The notes under the pieces were generated by a model that did not search any database, was not told the DNA's origin, and was given only the letters and a program-made list of their open reading frames with translations. This document shows, one piece after another, positions 18,911-27,465 of a DNA stretch of 64,000 bases. Origin of the DNA: Rhizobiales bacterium 63-22 (lineage in GTDB: Bacteria; Pseudomonadota; Alphaproteobacteria; Rhizobiales; Rhizobiaceae); the NCBI GenBank assembly GCA_001898995.1, contig MKVZ01000004.1:173115-237114 (forward strand). The letters are read 5' to 3'. A program made the translations under genes and the position numbers. The first letter of the stretch is position 1. The number at the start of each line of letters is the position of its first letter.

Positions 18911-18958
18911 AGCATCGGTCCGAAAAGTGGAATCCGGTTTTCGGAAAATCCGATGCTC
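18911..18958. repeat. palindromic repeat, gcatcgg-arm copy
   Basis: Arms agcatcgg / ccgatgct enclose ccgaaaagtggaatccggtt, the inverted orientation of the family core. Lies between fabI and the histidine phosphatase gene. The same arms are used by the copy at 42894. Confidence 0.8.
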
Positions 18959-19007
18959 AAACAAAAAGATAGAACGTCGCAATGCGCCTGATAAGGCGCA
19001 CGACGAT

Positions 19008-19826
19008 CTAGTCCTTGACGACCGAAATATCCGGCGCGTCGACGGCCTTCATGCCGATGACGTGATAGCCGCTGTCGGCGTGATGCACCTCGCCTGTGAC
19101 CGAGCGCGAGAGGTCGGAGAGGAAATAGAGGCCGACGTCGCCCACTTCCTCGATGGTGACGGTGCGGCGCAGCGGCGCGTTATATTCGTTCCACTTGAGG
19201 ATATAGCGGAAATCGCCGATGCCGGAGGCGGCCAGCGTCTTGATCGGGCCGGCGGAAATGGCGTTGACGCGGATGTTCTGCGGGCCGAGATCGACAGCGA
19301 GATATTTCACGCTTGCTTCGAGAGCGGCCTTGGCCACACCCATGACGTTATAGTTCGGCATCACCTTTTCGGCGCCGTAATAGGTCAGCGTCAGGATGGA
19401 GCCGCCATCCGTCATCAGCTTTTCCGCGCGGCGGGCGAGCGCCGTCAGCGAATAGACCGAGATCAGCATGGTGTTGGAGAAATTGGCCTCCGACGTGTCG
19501 ACATAGCGCCCGGTCAGCTCGTCCTTGTCGGAAAAACCGATGGCATGCACGAGGAAGTCCAGCTTGCCCCATTTCTTCTCGACGGTCTCGAAAACCGCAT
19601 CCATGCTCGCAGCGTCGGCCACGTCGCAATGCCCGGCAACGAACGCGCCCAGCTCTTCCGCCAGCGGCTCCACGCGTTTCTTCAGCGCGTCGCCCTGATA
19701 GGTGAAAGCAAGCTCTGCACCAGCTTCACGGGCGGCCTTCGCGATGCCCCAGGCGATGGAACGGTTGTTCGCAACGCCCAGAATCAATCCGCGCTTGCCC
19801 TGCAACAAACCAGACTGTGCGGTCAT
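19008..19826 (-). CDS. fabI: enoyl-[acyl-carrier-protein] reductase (NADH)
   Basis: 272-aa short-chain dehydrogenase-fold enzyme for the final reduction of fatty acid elongation (type II FAS). The NAD-binding loop is GVANNRSIAWGIA. The catalytic triad pattern TYYGAEKVMPNYNVMGVAK places Tyr149, Tyr159 and Lys166 at the positions of E. coli Tyr146/Tyr156/Lys163. This is the triclosan-sensitive FabI class by sequence; resistance cannot be judged. Stands alone rather than in a fab cluster. Confidence 0.95.
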   Translation of the reverse strand: MTAQSGLLQGKRGLILGVANNRSIAWGIAKAAREAGAELAFTYQGDALKKRVEPLAEELGAFVAGHCDVADAASMDAVFETVEKKWGKLDFLVHAIGFSDKDELTGRYVDTSEANFSNTMLISVYSLTALARRAEKLMTDGGSILTLTYYGAEKVMPNYNVMGVAKAALEASVKYLAVDLGPQNIRVNAISAGPIKTLAASGIGDFRYILKWNEYNAPLRRTVTIEEVGDVGLYFLSDLSRSVTGEVHHADSGYHVIGMKAVDAPDISVVKD

Positions 19827-19901
19827 TAACGGTCCTCATTGCAAATGATGTTCTTCCTGCCCTATCGCACAGGCTCAGGCTTGCATCAAGCAATCGCGTA
19901 T

Positions 19902-19950
19902 AAAAAGCGGGGTATTGTTGCCTTCCCTGCCGGAAGGAACAACACCCCGC
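19902..19950 (-). terminator. strong intrinsic terminator for the DnaJ-family gene
   Basis: A 19-20-bp near-perfect inverted repeat (gcggggtattgttgccttcc against ggaaggaacaacaccccgc) has a T5 run after the stem on the minus strand. It sits about 50 bp past the dnaJ-type stop. The stem is unusually long for an intrinsic terminator. Confidence 0.8.
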
Positions 19951-20001
19951 GCTTCACTTTTAGTTGTCTGCCCCGGTGGTCCCGCGAAATGGGACGCCGG
20001 C

Positions 20002-20967
20002 TCAGATCCCCTTGCGCTTGCGGAAAAACTCCTCCAGCGCGGGGTCTCCCGCTTCCGGCAGCATGATGCGGACATGCACATAGAGATCGCCGCGCCCGCC
20101 GGCCTTCAGCGGCAGGCCCTTTTCTTTCAGCCGCAGGACCTTGTCGGAACTGGACCATGCCGGAATCTTCACCGCGATGCGCCCGTCCAGCGCTTCCACC
20201 TCCTGCCTGCCGCCGAGAACGGCGTCCGCCACATCGACCGGCAGGTCGACATGCACGTCGCGCCCTTCGAGACGGAAGCGCGGATGCGGCTTGAAGCGGA
20301 TGGTCACCAGCGCGTCGCCGGGCGTTCCGCCCAGCATCGGCTCGCCCTGCCCTTTCAGGCGGATGGTCTGGCCGTCCTCGACATATTTCGGCAGCTTGAT
20401 GTTGAGATGCTTGCCGTTGGGGAAGATCGCCTCGACCTTTTCGGCACCCGCCGCCTGCGCCAGCGTGACCTCGATGGAAGCCGCGAGATCGGCACCCTTG
20501 GCGGGACCGCGCTGGCGCCCCGCGCCGCGCCCGCCGCCGCCCATTCCGCCGAAAGCGCCGCCGAAAATATCGTGCAGGATATCTTCCGCGCCCGCGCCGC
20601 CGAAACCGCCCTGCTGGAAGCCGCCGGGGCCGCCGCGGAACTCGAAATGATGGGCGCCGCCGCCGCCCTGCTGGCGGAAGCCGGCGAAGGGGTCGCCATG
20701 GGCGCCTTCGAAACCCTGACCGCCGGCGAAGCCCTGAAACACGGGCTTGCCCTCGGCGTCGATCTCGCCGCGGTCGAACTGCGCCCGCTTTTCCTTGTCG
20801 CCGACGATCTCGTAGGCCTGATTGATTTCCGCGAAGTGTTCCTTCGCCTTCGGATCGTCCTTGTTCTGATCCGGGTGGTGCTTCTTGGCCAGCTTGCGAA
20901 AAGCCGATTTGATTTCCTCGGGCTTCGCCGTTTTGGCGACGCCCAGCACGCTATAGGGATCGCGCAT
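20002..20967 (-). CDS. DnaJ C-terminal domain co-chaperone (CbpA-like)
   Basis: 321-aa type II J-protein. The J domain (residues 3-68) has the HPD motif at 31-33. A long Gly/Phe-rich region (about 75-155) follows, then two DnaJ C-terminal beta-sandwich domains. The CxxCxGxG zinc fingers of DnaJ itself are absent, so it is CbpA/DjlA-like rather than dnaJ. It stimulates the ATPase of DnaK and delivers substrates. The ATG follows AGAGGAATTAT. Monocistronic, ending at the strong terminator downstream. Confidence 0.92.
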   Translation of the reverse strand: MRDPYSVLGVAKTAKPEEIKSAFRKLAKKHHPDQNKDDPKAKEHFAEINQAYEIVGDKEKRAQFDRGEIDAEGKPVFQGFAGGQGFEGAHGDPFAGFRQQGGGGAHHFEFRGGPGGFQQGGFGGAGAEDILHDIFGGAFGGMGGGGRGAGRQRGPAKGADLAASIEVTLAQAAGAEKVEAIFPNGKHLNIKLPKYVEDGQTIRLKGQGEPMLGGTPGDALVTIRFKPHPRFRLEGRDVHVDLPVDVADAVLGGRQEVEALDGRIAVKIPAWSSSDKVLRLKEKGLPLKAGGRGDLYVHVRIMLPEAGDPALEEFFRKRKGI

Positions 20968-21086
20968 ATAATTCCTCTTTCAGGAAGATCGGCCCGCAGG
21001 CCGTCCCCGCAGACCGTCAATGACTGGATTCGTTGATCTTTATATGCGCATGCTACCGCAAAAGTTCCAGTATGGGACTGTTCTTT

Positions 21087-21557
21087 TCAGAGCGGGGCGA
21101 AGGAGGTCAGCGTCCACTGGCCGCCGGGCTGCATGCAGGTCTCGCCGCGATAGATGGAGACGCCGTCGAAAGCCTCGCGCGAGGTCTGGAACCGGCGGCA
21201 AAGCTGGTTGTTGCTGTCGGTCTGGGAGATCGACGTGATCGTGCCCTGACTGCCGGTGCTGGCATTGGACCACGGCACCGGCTTCTTGCCCCATTGGGTG
21301 AAATCGAGCGCGGAGACGATGCTCTTGATGGTGGACTGGTCGGAGAGCTTGCCGGCATCCGCCTCCGCCGGCTTGTCCTGCTTCACCGAACCGGTGATGG
21401 TGGACGTATCCGGCGCGGCCTTGTCGATGCTGAAGCCGCCCATGGCGCAGCCGCAGAGCGAAAGCATGGCCAGACCGGCAACCGTTCCACGCAGAAGCGC
21501 GACCCGGCGGGAGGCAGGCTGACACTGTTTCTCACGGCGCAGATTTCCGGCAGGCAA
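21087..21557 (-). CDS. RT0821/Lpp0805-type surface lipoprotein
   Basis: 156-aa predicted lipoprotein. The lipobox LSLCGC follows a hydrophobic stretch at about 22-36, so the mature protein starts at the second Cys near residue 38. The C-terminal part (WSNASTGSQGTITSI, NNQLCRRFQTS, YRGETCMQPGGQWTL) matches the 17-kDa surface antigen-like family, with two Cys that may form a disulfide. The TTG start at 21557 has AAGGGA upstream. Outer-membrane location is predicted; function unknown. Confidence 0.75.
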   Translation of the reverse strand: MPAGNLRREKQCQPASRRVALLRGTVAGLAMLSLCGCAMGGFSIDKAAPDTSTITGSVKQDKPAEADAGKLSDQSTIKSIVSALDFTQWGKKPVPWSNASTGSQGTITSISQTDSNNQLCRRFQTSREAFDGVSIYRGETCMQPGGQWTLTSFAPL

Positions 21558-21810
21558 GGCTCGTCCCTTGATTGTTGCAGCGATATCACGCCAACGGTTT
21601 TTCGCGTCGACTGCGGGAATTATGTCGAGCCTGCGTTAACAAGCAGTGAGCCGGCAAGGTAAACAAATCACTATCCGCATACAACGCCGGGAGCCGCACT
21701 TTTTCCGGCGATTGCGACAAAAATGCGTATTCTCCACCCGCCGCCTTTCCGCGCCCGCGCATGGGACGGAACTTCATGAAAAAAGCTTGGGAATCAATCA
21801 CCCGGCCTTT

Positions 21811-23004
21811 TTAACCGGCGACGGGCTGCGGCGGCGTTTCCCGGCCGGCGATCTGCGAATCACGGGTGGCATAGCCGTCACGGCCTGCCTGCTTGACCTT
21901 GTAGAGCGCCCTGTCGGCCTGCGCCATCATATCGGGCTGCTTTCCCGCTTCCTGTCCGGTCCGGCATGCTATGCCGATGCTGACCGTCATCCGCAGACGT
22001 TCGTCGCCGGCATACAGCGGCGCCTGACGGATCGCAGCCACCATCTCGCGCGCCGCCGCAATCGCCTCGGCCTCGTCCGCCGCCGACAAAAGGGCGCAGA
22101 ATTCGTCGCCGCCGGTGCGCGCCAGCACCGCCTCCGCCTTGAGGACGGAACCGGCGACCCGCGCGAAATGGGCCAGCCCCCGGTCGCCGACCGCGTGGCC
22201 ATGGGTATCGTTCATCCACTTGAACCGGTCGACATCGATCAGCAGCACCGCATAGGGCGCGCCGCCCCGCGAGAAGGCCTGCTCGGCCATGTTCAGCCGG
22301 TACAGGAAATGCCGCCGGTTGGGCAGGCCGGTCAGGTCGTCGGTTTCCGCGACCTTGACCATCTCGCCGTGACGGCGGTTCATGGCCATGACGATGAAGC
22401 CGATATTCCAGACCATGCCGCTATAGACGACGCAGACGAGCGCATAGCTTTCGATCGAGAAATAAAGCTCCTGATCGAACTCGCCCTCCCATGCGGCGAT
22501 GTTCAGCGCCGTTTCGACCGCATGGCCGGCGATGCCGAGCGCCAGCGCCGCCACGGCGATGCCGCCGCCAAGACCGAGAGCCTTGCGCTTCAGCAGATGA
22601 AACACGATCATGGCCATGGGAACGGACTGGCCGACCGCATAGACGATATTGCGCCCCTGCCAGCTTCCGTGGAACGCGGCCATGCAGGCAAAAGCGACAA
22701 GCGTGACCAGCGCGGCGGTCAGCCAGCCCTCCTTCTCGCCATAGAAGGCGCGCAGCCCTACCCATGCCAGACAGAATCCGTAAACGACGAATGCATTGCC
22801 GATGACGGCGGGCCAGAACGCGCCCTCATTGCCCTGGAGCGACAGCACGATGCCACCCACCAGCGTCAGCGCGATCGAGGTAAGCCATATACGCGGCGGC
22901 CTGTATTCCCGATAGGAAGCCACGACCGCCGCCCAGAGGATACAACCTGTCAGGGAATTCAGGAAGATAACGATATAAAGCGTCAGGAAATCGAGCTTCG
23001 GCAT
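21811..23004 (-). CDS. GGDEF diguanylate cyclase with multi-pass membrane sensor
   Basis: 397-aa inner-membrane protein. About seven hydrophobic helices fill residues 1-215, followed by a GGDEF domain with the intact TGGDEF active site (GGDEF at 298-302) and DIDRFKWMNDTHGH. It should make c-di-GMP from GTP. No RxxD inhibitory site precedes the motif, so product inhibition may be absent. The ATG at 23004 has GGGGATA before it; the frame extends further upstream without a better start. No EAL partner is visible. Confidence 0.88.
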   Translation of the reverse strand: MPKLDFLTLYIVIFLNSLTGCILWAAVVASYREYRPPRIWLTSIALTLVGGIVLSLQGNEGAFWPAVIGNAFVVYGFCLAWVGLRAFYGEKEGWLTAALVTLVAFACMAAFHGSWQGRNIVYAVGQSVPMAMIVFHLLKRKALGLGGGIAVAALALGIAGHAVETALNIAAWEGEFDQELYFSIESYALVCVVYSGMVWNIGFIVMAMNRRHGEMVKVAETDDLTGLPNRRHFLYRLNMAEQAFSRGGAPYAVLLIDVDRFKWMNDTHGHAVGDRGLAHFARVAGSVLKAEAVLARTGGDEFCALLSAADEAEAIAAAREMVAAIRQAPLYAGDERLRMTVSIGIACRTGQEAGKQPDMMAQADRALYKVKQAGRDGYATRDSQIAGRETPPQPVAG

Positions 23005-23142
23005 GGTATATCCCCGGTTGCAAAGGCCCCTACAGGAAGTAGCCCGCCAAGTAAAGCACGCTGACGGGAGGGGCATGGACAAAACAGGCGAGATGGAAGA
23101 TGCTCGATTCCTTCCCGCAACAGGTTCCCGAAGCATCCCGAC

Positions 23143-23754
23143 ATGACACATGCAGACGACGATTTCACCGAGGCCGCCGAGCCGTTCCGGCTGTTCGCGC
23201 AATGGCTGGACGACGCCGCGAAAAGCGAGCCGAACGATCCCAATGCCGTGGCGCTCGCCACCGTCGATCCCGACGGCCTGCCCGATGTGCGCATGGTGCT
23301 TCTGAAGGATTTCGACGAACAGGGCTTCGTCTTCTACACCAATTACGAGAGCACGAAGGGCCGCGAGATATTGTCGTCGCACAAGGCGGCGATGTGCTTC
23401 CACTGGAAGACGCTGCGGCGGCAGGTGCGCGTGCGCGGGCCGGTGGAGAGCGTGAGCGATGCAGAGGCCGACGCCTATTACGCCTCGCGTCCGCGCGGCA
23501 GCCGCATCGGCGCATGGGCGTCGAAGCAGTCCCGGCCGCTGGAAAGCCGCTTCGCGCTGGAGAAGGCGGTGGCCGAATATACGGCCAGATATGCCATCGG
23601 CGACATTCCGCGCCCGCCCCACTGGTCGGGCTTCCGCATCCGGCCGGTCTCGATCGAGTTCTGGCACGACCGCCCGTTCCGCCTGCATGACCGGGTGCTG
23701 TTCACGCGGGCCGCGCCGGAGGGCGACTGGGGCAAGGAACGGCTCTATCCGTAA
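23143..23754 (+). CDS. pdxH: pyridoxamine 5'-phosphate oxidase
   Basis: 203-aa FMN flavoprotein oxidising pyridoxine/pyridoxamine 5'-phosphate to pyridoxal phosphate. Family signatures: [52 protein letters not shown], and the C-terminal [16 protein letters not shown]. Length is standard. The stop abuts the convergent ubiA stop with no gap. Confidence 0.95.
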   Translation: MTHADDDFTEAAEPFRLFAQWLDDAAKSEPNDPNAVALATVDPDGLPDVRMVLLKDFDEQGFVFYTNYESTKGREILSSHKAAMCFHWKTLRRQVRVRGPVESVSDAEADAYYASRPRGSRIGAWASKQSRPLESRFALEKAVAEYTARYAIGDIPRPPHWSGFRIRPVSIEFWHDRPFRLHDRVLFTRAAPEGDWGKERLYP

Positions 23755-24756
23755 TTAAACCAGCGGCTTCACCGCGTCCCACAGGCTGCCCAGCACGAGG
23801 CCGAGGAAGATCAGCCAGCCGACGATGTTGTTGGACTTGAACAGGCGCAGGCACTGCTCGGGATTGTCGATGTCGAGCACCACGATCTGGCGGTAGAGAT
23901 GCACGCCCGCCGCCAGCAGCCCGGCCAATGCAGGCATGGGCACGTCGGCGGTGGCGAAGGCGGCGGCGAAGCAGCCGATCATGCCGCCATAAAGCGCGAT
24001 CAGCGCGTTCTTCGTATGCCGGCCGAACAGGAGCGCGGTGGAGCGCACGCCGACCAGCGCGTCGTCCTCCTTGTCCTGATGGGCGTAGATCGTGTCATAG
24101 CCGATGGTCCAGAGGATCGAGCCGATATAGAGCAGCACCGGCGCCAGATCGAGCGAACCGCGCGCGGCCGCCCAGCCCATCAGCGCGCCCCACGAGAAGG
24201 CCAGCCCCAGCACCAGCTGCGGCCAGTCGGTGATGCGCTTCATGAAGGGATAGGCCGCGACGATGACGAGCGAGAATATGCCCAGCCCGACCGTGAACCA
24301 GTTGAATTGCAGCAGCACCGCCAGCCCGATCAGGGCCTGAATCAGGATGAAGATTTTCGCCTGCTTGCGCGTTACCTGCCCGGAAGGCAGCGGGCGCGAG
24401 CGGGTGCGGTCCACCTTGTCGTCGATCTCCTGATCGACGAGATCGTTATAGGTGCAGCCGGCGCCGCGCATGGCGACCGCGCCGACGAAGAACAGGACGA
24501 GATGCCAGATCGAGGGCAGGACAGCCCATGCGCCCTCTCCGGACCTGGCTCCGGCGCCCGCCACCAGCGCCGTCGACCACCAGCACGGCCACAGCAGCAA
24601 TTGCCAGCCGATGGGCCGGTCCCAGCGCGCGAGCTGCGCATAGGGCCAGAGCGACGGCGGCAGCAGCCGGTACACCCAATGGCCGGACGGCGCGTCTTTG
24701 ACGCGACCTTGTGCATTGCGCGACTGAATCGTTCCGTGTAGTTCCGGCTGTGGCAT
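23755..24756 (-). CDS. ubiA: 4-hydroxybenzoate polyprenyltransferase
   Basis: 333-aa membrane prenyltransferase attaching the polyprenyl tail to 4-hydroxybenzoate in ubiquinone synthesis. The first Asp-rich motif [20 protein letters not shown] and the second, [16 protein letters not shown], are intact, with eight to nine hydrophobic helices. The substrate polyprenyl diphosphate would come from the synthase at 39.4-40.5 kb. Divergent from purD with 56 bp between starts, so promoters must overlap or sit very close. Confidence 0.94.
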   Translation of the reverse strand: MPQPELHGTIQSRNAQGRVKDAPSGHWVYRLLPPSLWPYAQLARWDRPIGWQLLLWPCWWSTALVAGAGARSGEGAWAVLPSIWHLVLFFVGAVAMRGAGCTYNDLVDQEIDDKVDRTRSRPLPSGQVTRKQAKIFILIQALIGLAVLLQFNWFTVGLGIFSLVIVAAYPFMKRITDWPQLVLGLAFSWGALMGWAAARGSLDLAPVLLYIGSILWTIGYDTIYAHQDKEDDALVGVRSTALLFGRHTKNALIALYGGMIGCFAAAFATADVPMPALAGLLAAGVHLYRQIVVLDIDNPEQCLRLFKSNNIVGWLIFLGLVLGSLWDAVKPLV

Positions 24757-24812
24757 GGTTTTTCCCTGCTATGATACCCTTCACTACAATCCCGACAAGA
24801 GCGGAGCAAGGC

Positions 24813-26096
24813 ATGAAAGTCCTGTTGATCGGTTCCGGCGGACGCGAACACGCATTGGCGTGGAAACTGGCGGCTTCTCCCCTGCTGACCGAACTCTATT
24901 GCGCGCCCGGCAATCCCGGCATCGCGGAGGCGGCGGAACCGGTGCGCCTCGACGTGGAGGACCATGGCGCGGTGATCGCCTTCTGCAAGGAAAAGGGCAT
25001 CGATCTGGTCGTCGTCGGACCCGAGGCGCCGCTGGTGGCGGGGCTTTCCGACGATCTGCGCGCGGCCGGTATCCGCGTGTTCGGGCCGTCGAAGACTGCG
25101 GCGCAGCTCGAAGGCTCCAAGGGCTTCACCAAGGATCTCTGCGCGCGCTTCAACATTCCGACAGGCAGCTATGGCCGCTTCAACAATGCGCCCAAGGCCA
25201 AGGCCTATGTCCGCCAGATGGGCGCGCCCATCGTGGTCAAGGCCGACGGGCTCGCTGCCGGCAAGGGCGTGGTGGTGGCGATGACGCTGGACGACGCGCT
25301 CGACGCCGTCGACGCCTGTTTCGAGGGCGCGTTCGGCTCGGCTGGCGCGGAAGTGGTGGTGGAGGAATTCCTCGACGGCGAGGAAGCGAGCTTCTTCTGC
25401 ATCTGCGACGGTAAAACGGCGCTGCCACTCGGCTCCGCGCAGGACCACAAGCGCGTCGGCGACGGCGATACGGGGCCGAACACCGGCGGCATGGGCGCCT
25501 ATGCCCCCGCCCCGGTGATGACGCCCGAAATGGTCGAACGCACCATGCGCGAACTGATCGAGCCGACCATGCGCGGCATGGCGGAGATCGGCGCGCCGTT
25601 TTCGGGTGTGCTGTTCGCCGGGCTGATGATCGGCAAGGACGGCCCGAAGCTGATCGAATACAACACCCGTTTCGGCGACCCGGAATGTCAGGTGCTGATG
25701 ATGCGGCTCGAAAGCGACCTGCTGGAAGTGATCGACTCGGCCGTCGACGGCAGGCTGGATCAGGTCGAACTGCGCTGGAAGGACGATCCGGCGCTGACGG
25801 TGGTGATGGCCGCGCCGGGCTATCCGTCGAACGTGCAGAAGGGCAGCACGATTCGCGGTCTCGACCGGCTCGATGGCATCGAAGGCGTGAAGGTCTTCCA
25901 TGCCGGCACGGCGGAGGAGGACGGCGCGATCGTCGCCAATGGCGGGCGCGTGCTCAACGTGACGGCCGTCGCCGGGACGGTGGCCGAGGCGCAGGCGAAA
26001 GCCTATGAGGCAGTGAGGATGATCGACTGGCCGGAAGGCTTCTACCGTTCCGACATCGGCTGGCGCGCGGTGGAACGGGAACAGAGCCGGGGCTGA
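24813..26096 (+). CDS. purD: phosphoribosylamine--glycine ligase
   Basis: 427-aa ATP-grasp enzyme making GAR in purine synthesis. Seen: the N-terminal [29 protein letters not shown], the ATP-grasp [24 protein letters not shown] segment and the C-terminal signature RFGDPECQ. The ATG at 24813 follows GGAGCAAGGC; longer in-frame starts are unlikely. Ends 15 bp before a convergent GGDEF gene. Confidence 0.96.
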   Translation: MKVLLIGSGGREHALAWKLAASPLLTELYCAPGNPGIAEAAEPVRLDVEDHGAVIAFCKEKGIDLVVVGPEAPLVAGLSDDLRAAGIRVFGPSKTAAQLEGSKGFTKDLCARFNIPTGSYGRFNNAPKAKAYVRQMGAPIVVKADGLAAGKGVVVAMTLDDALDAVDACFEGAFGSAGAEVVVEEFLDGEEASFFCICDGKTALPLGSAQDHKRVGDGDTGPNTGGMGAYAPAPVMTPEMVERTMRELIEPTMRGMAEIGAPFSGVLFAGLMIGKDGPKLIEYNTRFGDPECQVLMMRLESDLLEVIDSAVDGRLDQVELRWKDDPALTVVMAAPGYPSNVQKGSTIRGLDRLDGIEGVKVFHAGTAEEDGAIVANGGRVLNVTAVAGTVAEAQAKAYEAVRMIDWPEGFYRSDIGWRAVEREQSRG

Positions 26097-26111
26097 ACGT
26101 CCGCGCGCGGA

Positions 26112-27263
26112 TCAGCCGCGCGGGGGATGCACACGGTTGCGGCCGGCCCTCTTGGCCTCGTAAAGCGCGTGGTCTGCGCGGCGCATCGTTTCATAGAGCG
26201 TCTCGCCGTCCACATTTTCAGCGACGCCGAAGCTGGCGGTTGGCCGCCATCGCGATTCGCCCACGTTGAAATCCAGAGCCAGCAGCCCCTCGCGCAGTTG
26301 CTGCGCATGATCGTGCGCGGCGGCGAGATCGGCATGCGGCAGGAAAGCCACGAATTCCTCGCCGCCCATACGCGCCGCAACCGCCGATTTCGGCAGCCGG
26401 CCTTTCATCAGCCGCCCGAAATCGGCGATGATCCGGTCACCGCCGTCATGGCCATAGGTGTCGTTGACCTGCTTGAAAAAATCCAGATCACTGATGATGA
26501 TCGCGAAGGGCGTCGGCCGGCCGCCGGAAGCCAGAATGCGGCCGACACGGCGGTCGAAGCCGCGGCGGTTGAATATCTGTGACAGTTCGTCGATCTCCGA
26601 CCGGGCGTTGGCGTCGCCGACGAGCCGCGACACGGTGATGAGCAGGAGCAACAGTCCCAGCGAGACCTCCACCATGAGGCCGGCCGAAAGCGAGAACAGC
26701 GTCAAGCCATTGCCGCTCTGGTCTTCCGGCCGCACGTCGAGACCAGGCCAGACGATCAGGAAAGCCCTGCTCACGAAATGCAGCACGCTGAAACAGACCA
26801 TTACCATCAGAATCTTGTCCACCAGTCGCGGCATGCCGGAACGCCATATGACACGGACGGCGACAAGCTGGATCAGGCAGAGCGGAACCTGATAGAGGAA
26901 ACGGTGCAGGAAGGCGGTGCGCGGAAGTTCGAATACCAGCAGGTTGCAGACGAGGCCCGCACAGAAAAGCGCCGCCAGAAGCCGCCATTCCGGCCGCTGC
27001 CGGTAGGTCTCGCACAGGCCGAGCACGATGAAGGTCAGCCCCGCCATCAGCGTGGCGAAGGACCCGAACAGGATCAGGCGCACGTTCCCGTCGTCCGGCA
27101 GCAGGTAGGCGAACAGAAGCACGACGGCAGCGCAGACGAAAGCCGCCATGAACCAGCGCGGCGCCTTGTGGTCGCGCTCCTGCATGGAGACAAAAGCAAA
27201 TGTCAGGATGAAAAGGCAACTCACCGTCAGGTGAATCGTAAGAAAGATCGGAACAACGGTCAT
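26112..27263 (-). CDS. GGDEF diguanylate cyclase, membrane-anchored
   Basis: 383-aa protein. Six to seven hydrophobic helices come first (starting MTVVPIFLTIHLTVSCLFIL), then a GGDEF domain whose active site reads MGGEEF (the GGEEF variant is catalytically competent in the family), with DLDFFKQVNDTYGHDGGD. No canonical RxxD I-site. The start is ambiguous: ATG 27263 begins directly at the first helix, ATG 27317 adds 18 basic residues. Second cyclase within 5 kb of the first; sequences differ enough that they are not a recent duplication. Confidence 0.87.
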   Translation of the reverse strand: MTVVPIFLTIHLTVSCLFILTFAFVSMQERDHKAPRWFMAAFVCAAVVLLFAYLLPDDGNVRLILFGSFATLMAGLTFIVLGLCETYRQRPEWRLLAALFCAGLVCNLLVFELPRTAFLHRFLYQVPLCLIQLVAVRVIWRSGMPRLVDKILMVMVCFSVLHFVSRAFLIVWPGLDVRPEDQSGNGLTLFSLSAGLMVEVSLGLLLLLITVSRLVGDANARSEIDELSQIFNRRGFDRRVGRILASGGRPTPFAIIISDLDFFKQVNDTYGHDGGDRIIADFGRLMKGRLPKSAVAARMGGEEFVAFLPHADLAAAHDHAQQLREGLLALDFNVGESRWRPTASFGVAENVDGETLYETMRRADHALYEAKRAGRNRVHPPRG

Positions 27264-27375
27264 CAGGGAGAGCGCCTTGAGAATTTGCCTGTATTTGTAG
27301 CACTTCCTGAAAAACATTTGGTTAAATGCGGATCGTGGACGCCGCGCAAATGGTCGGGCACGATGTCGGAAAATA

Positions 27376-27392
27376 TTGACGTTTACGTAATA
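27376..27392. promoter_or_regulatory. ACGTnnACGT-type palindrome before the acyl-CoA dehydrogenase operon
   Basis: ttgacgtttacgtaata, 74 bp before the start codon, resembles the ACGT-repeat operators of LiuR/MerR-type regulators of branched-chain amino acid and fatty acid catabolism. The fit with the downstream operon is suggestive; no regulator gene is adjacent. Confidence 0.4.
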
Positions 27393-27465
27393 AGCCGATA
27401 GCTCTTTATATGACGGTCCGGCGCCCGGCTTTCGGGGCGCGGCTCACGGCTTCAGGAGGAGAGAC

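Noticed and set aside
18983..18998. gcgcct-gata-aggcgc stem near the fabI stop
   Set aside because: No T-run follows on the minus strand; too short to call a terminator.
23099..23137. gatgct/agcatc arms around ggttcccgaa just before pdxH
   Set aside because: Looks like a possible eroded member of the palindromic family, but the core matches too poorly to count as a copy.
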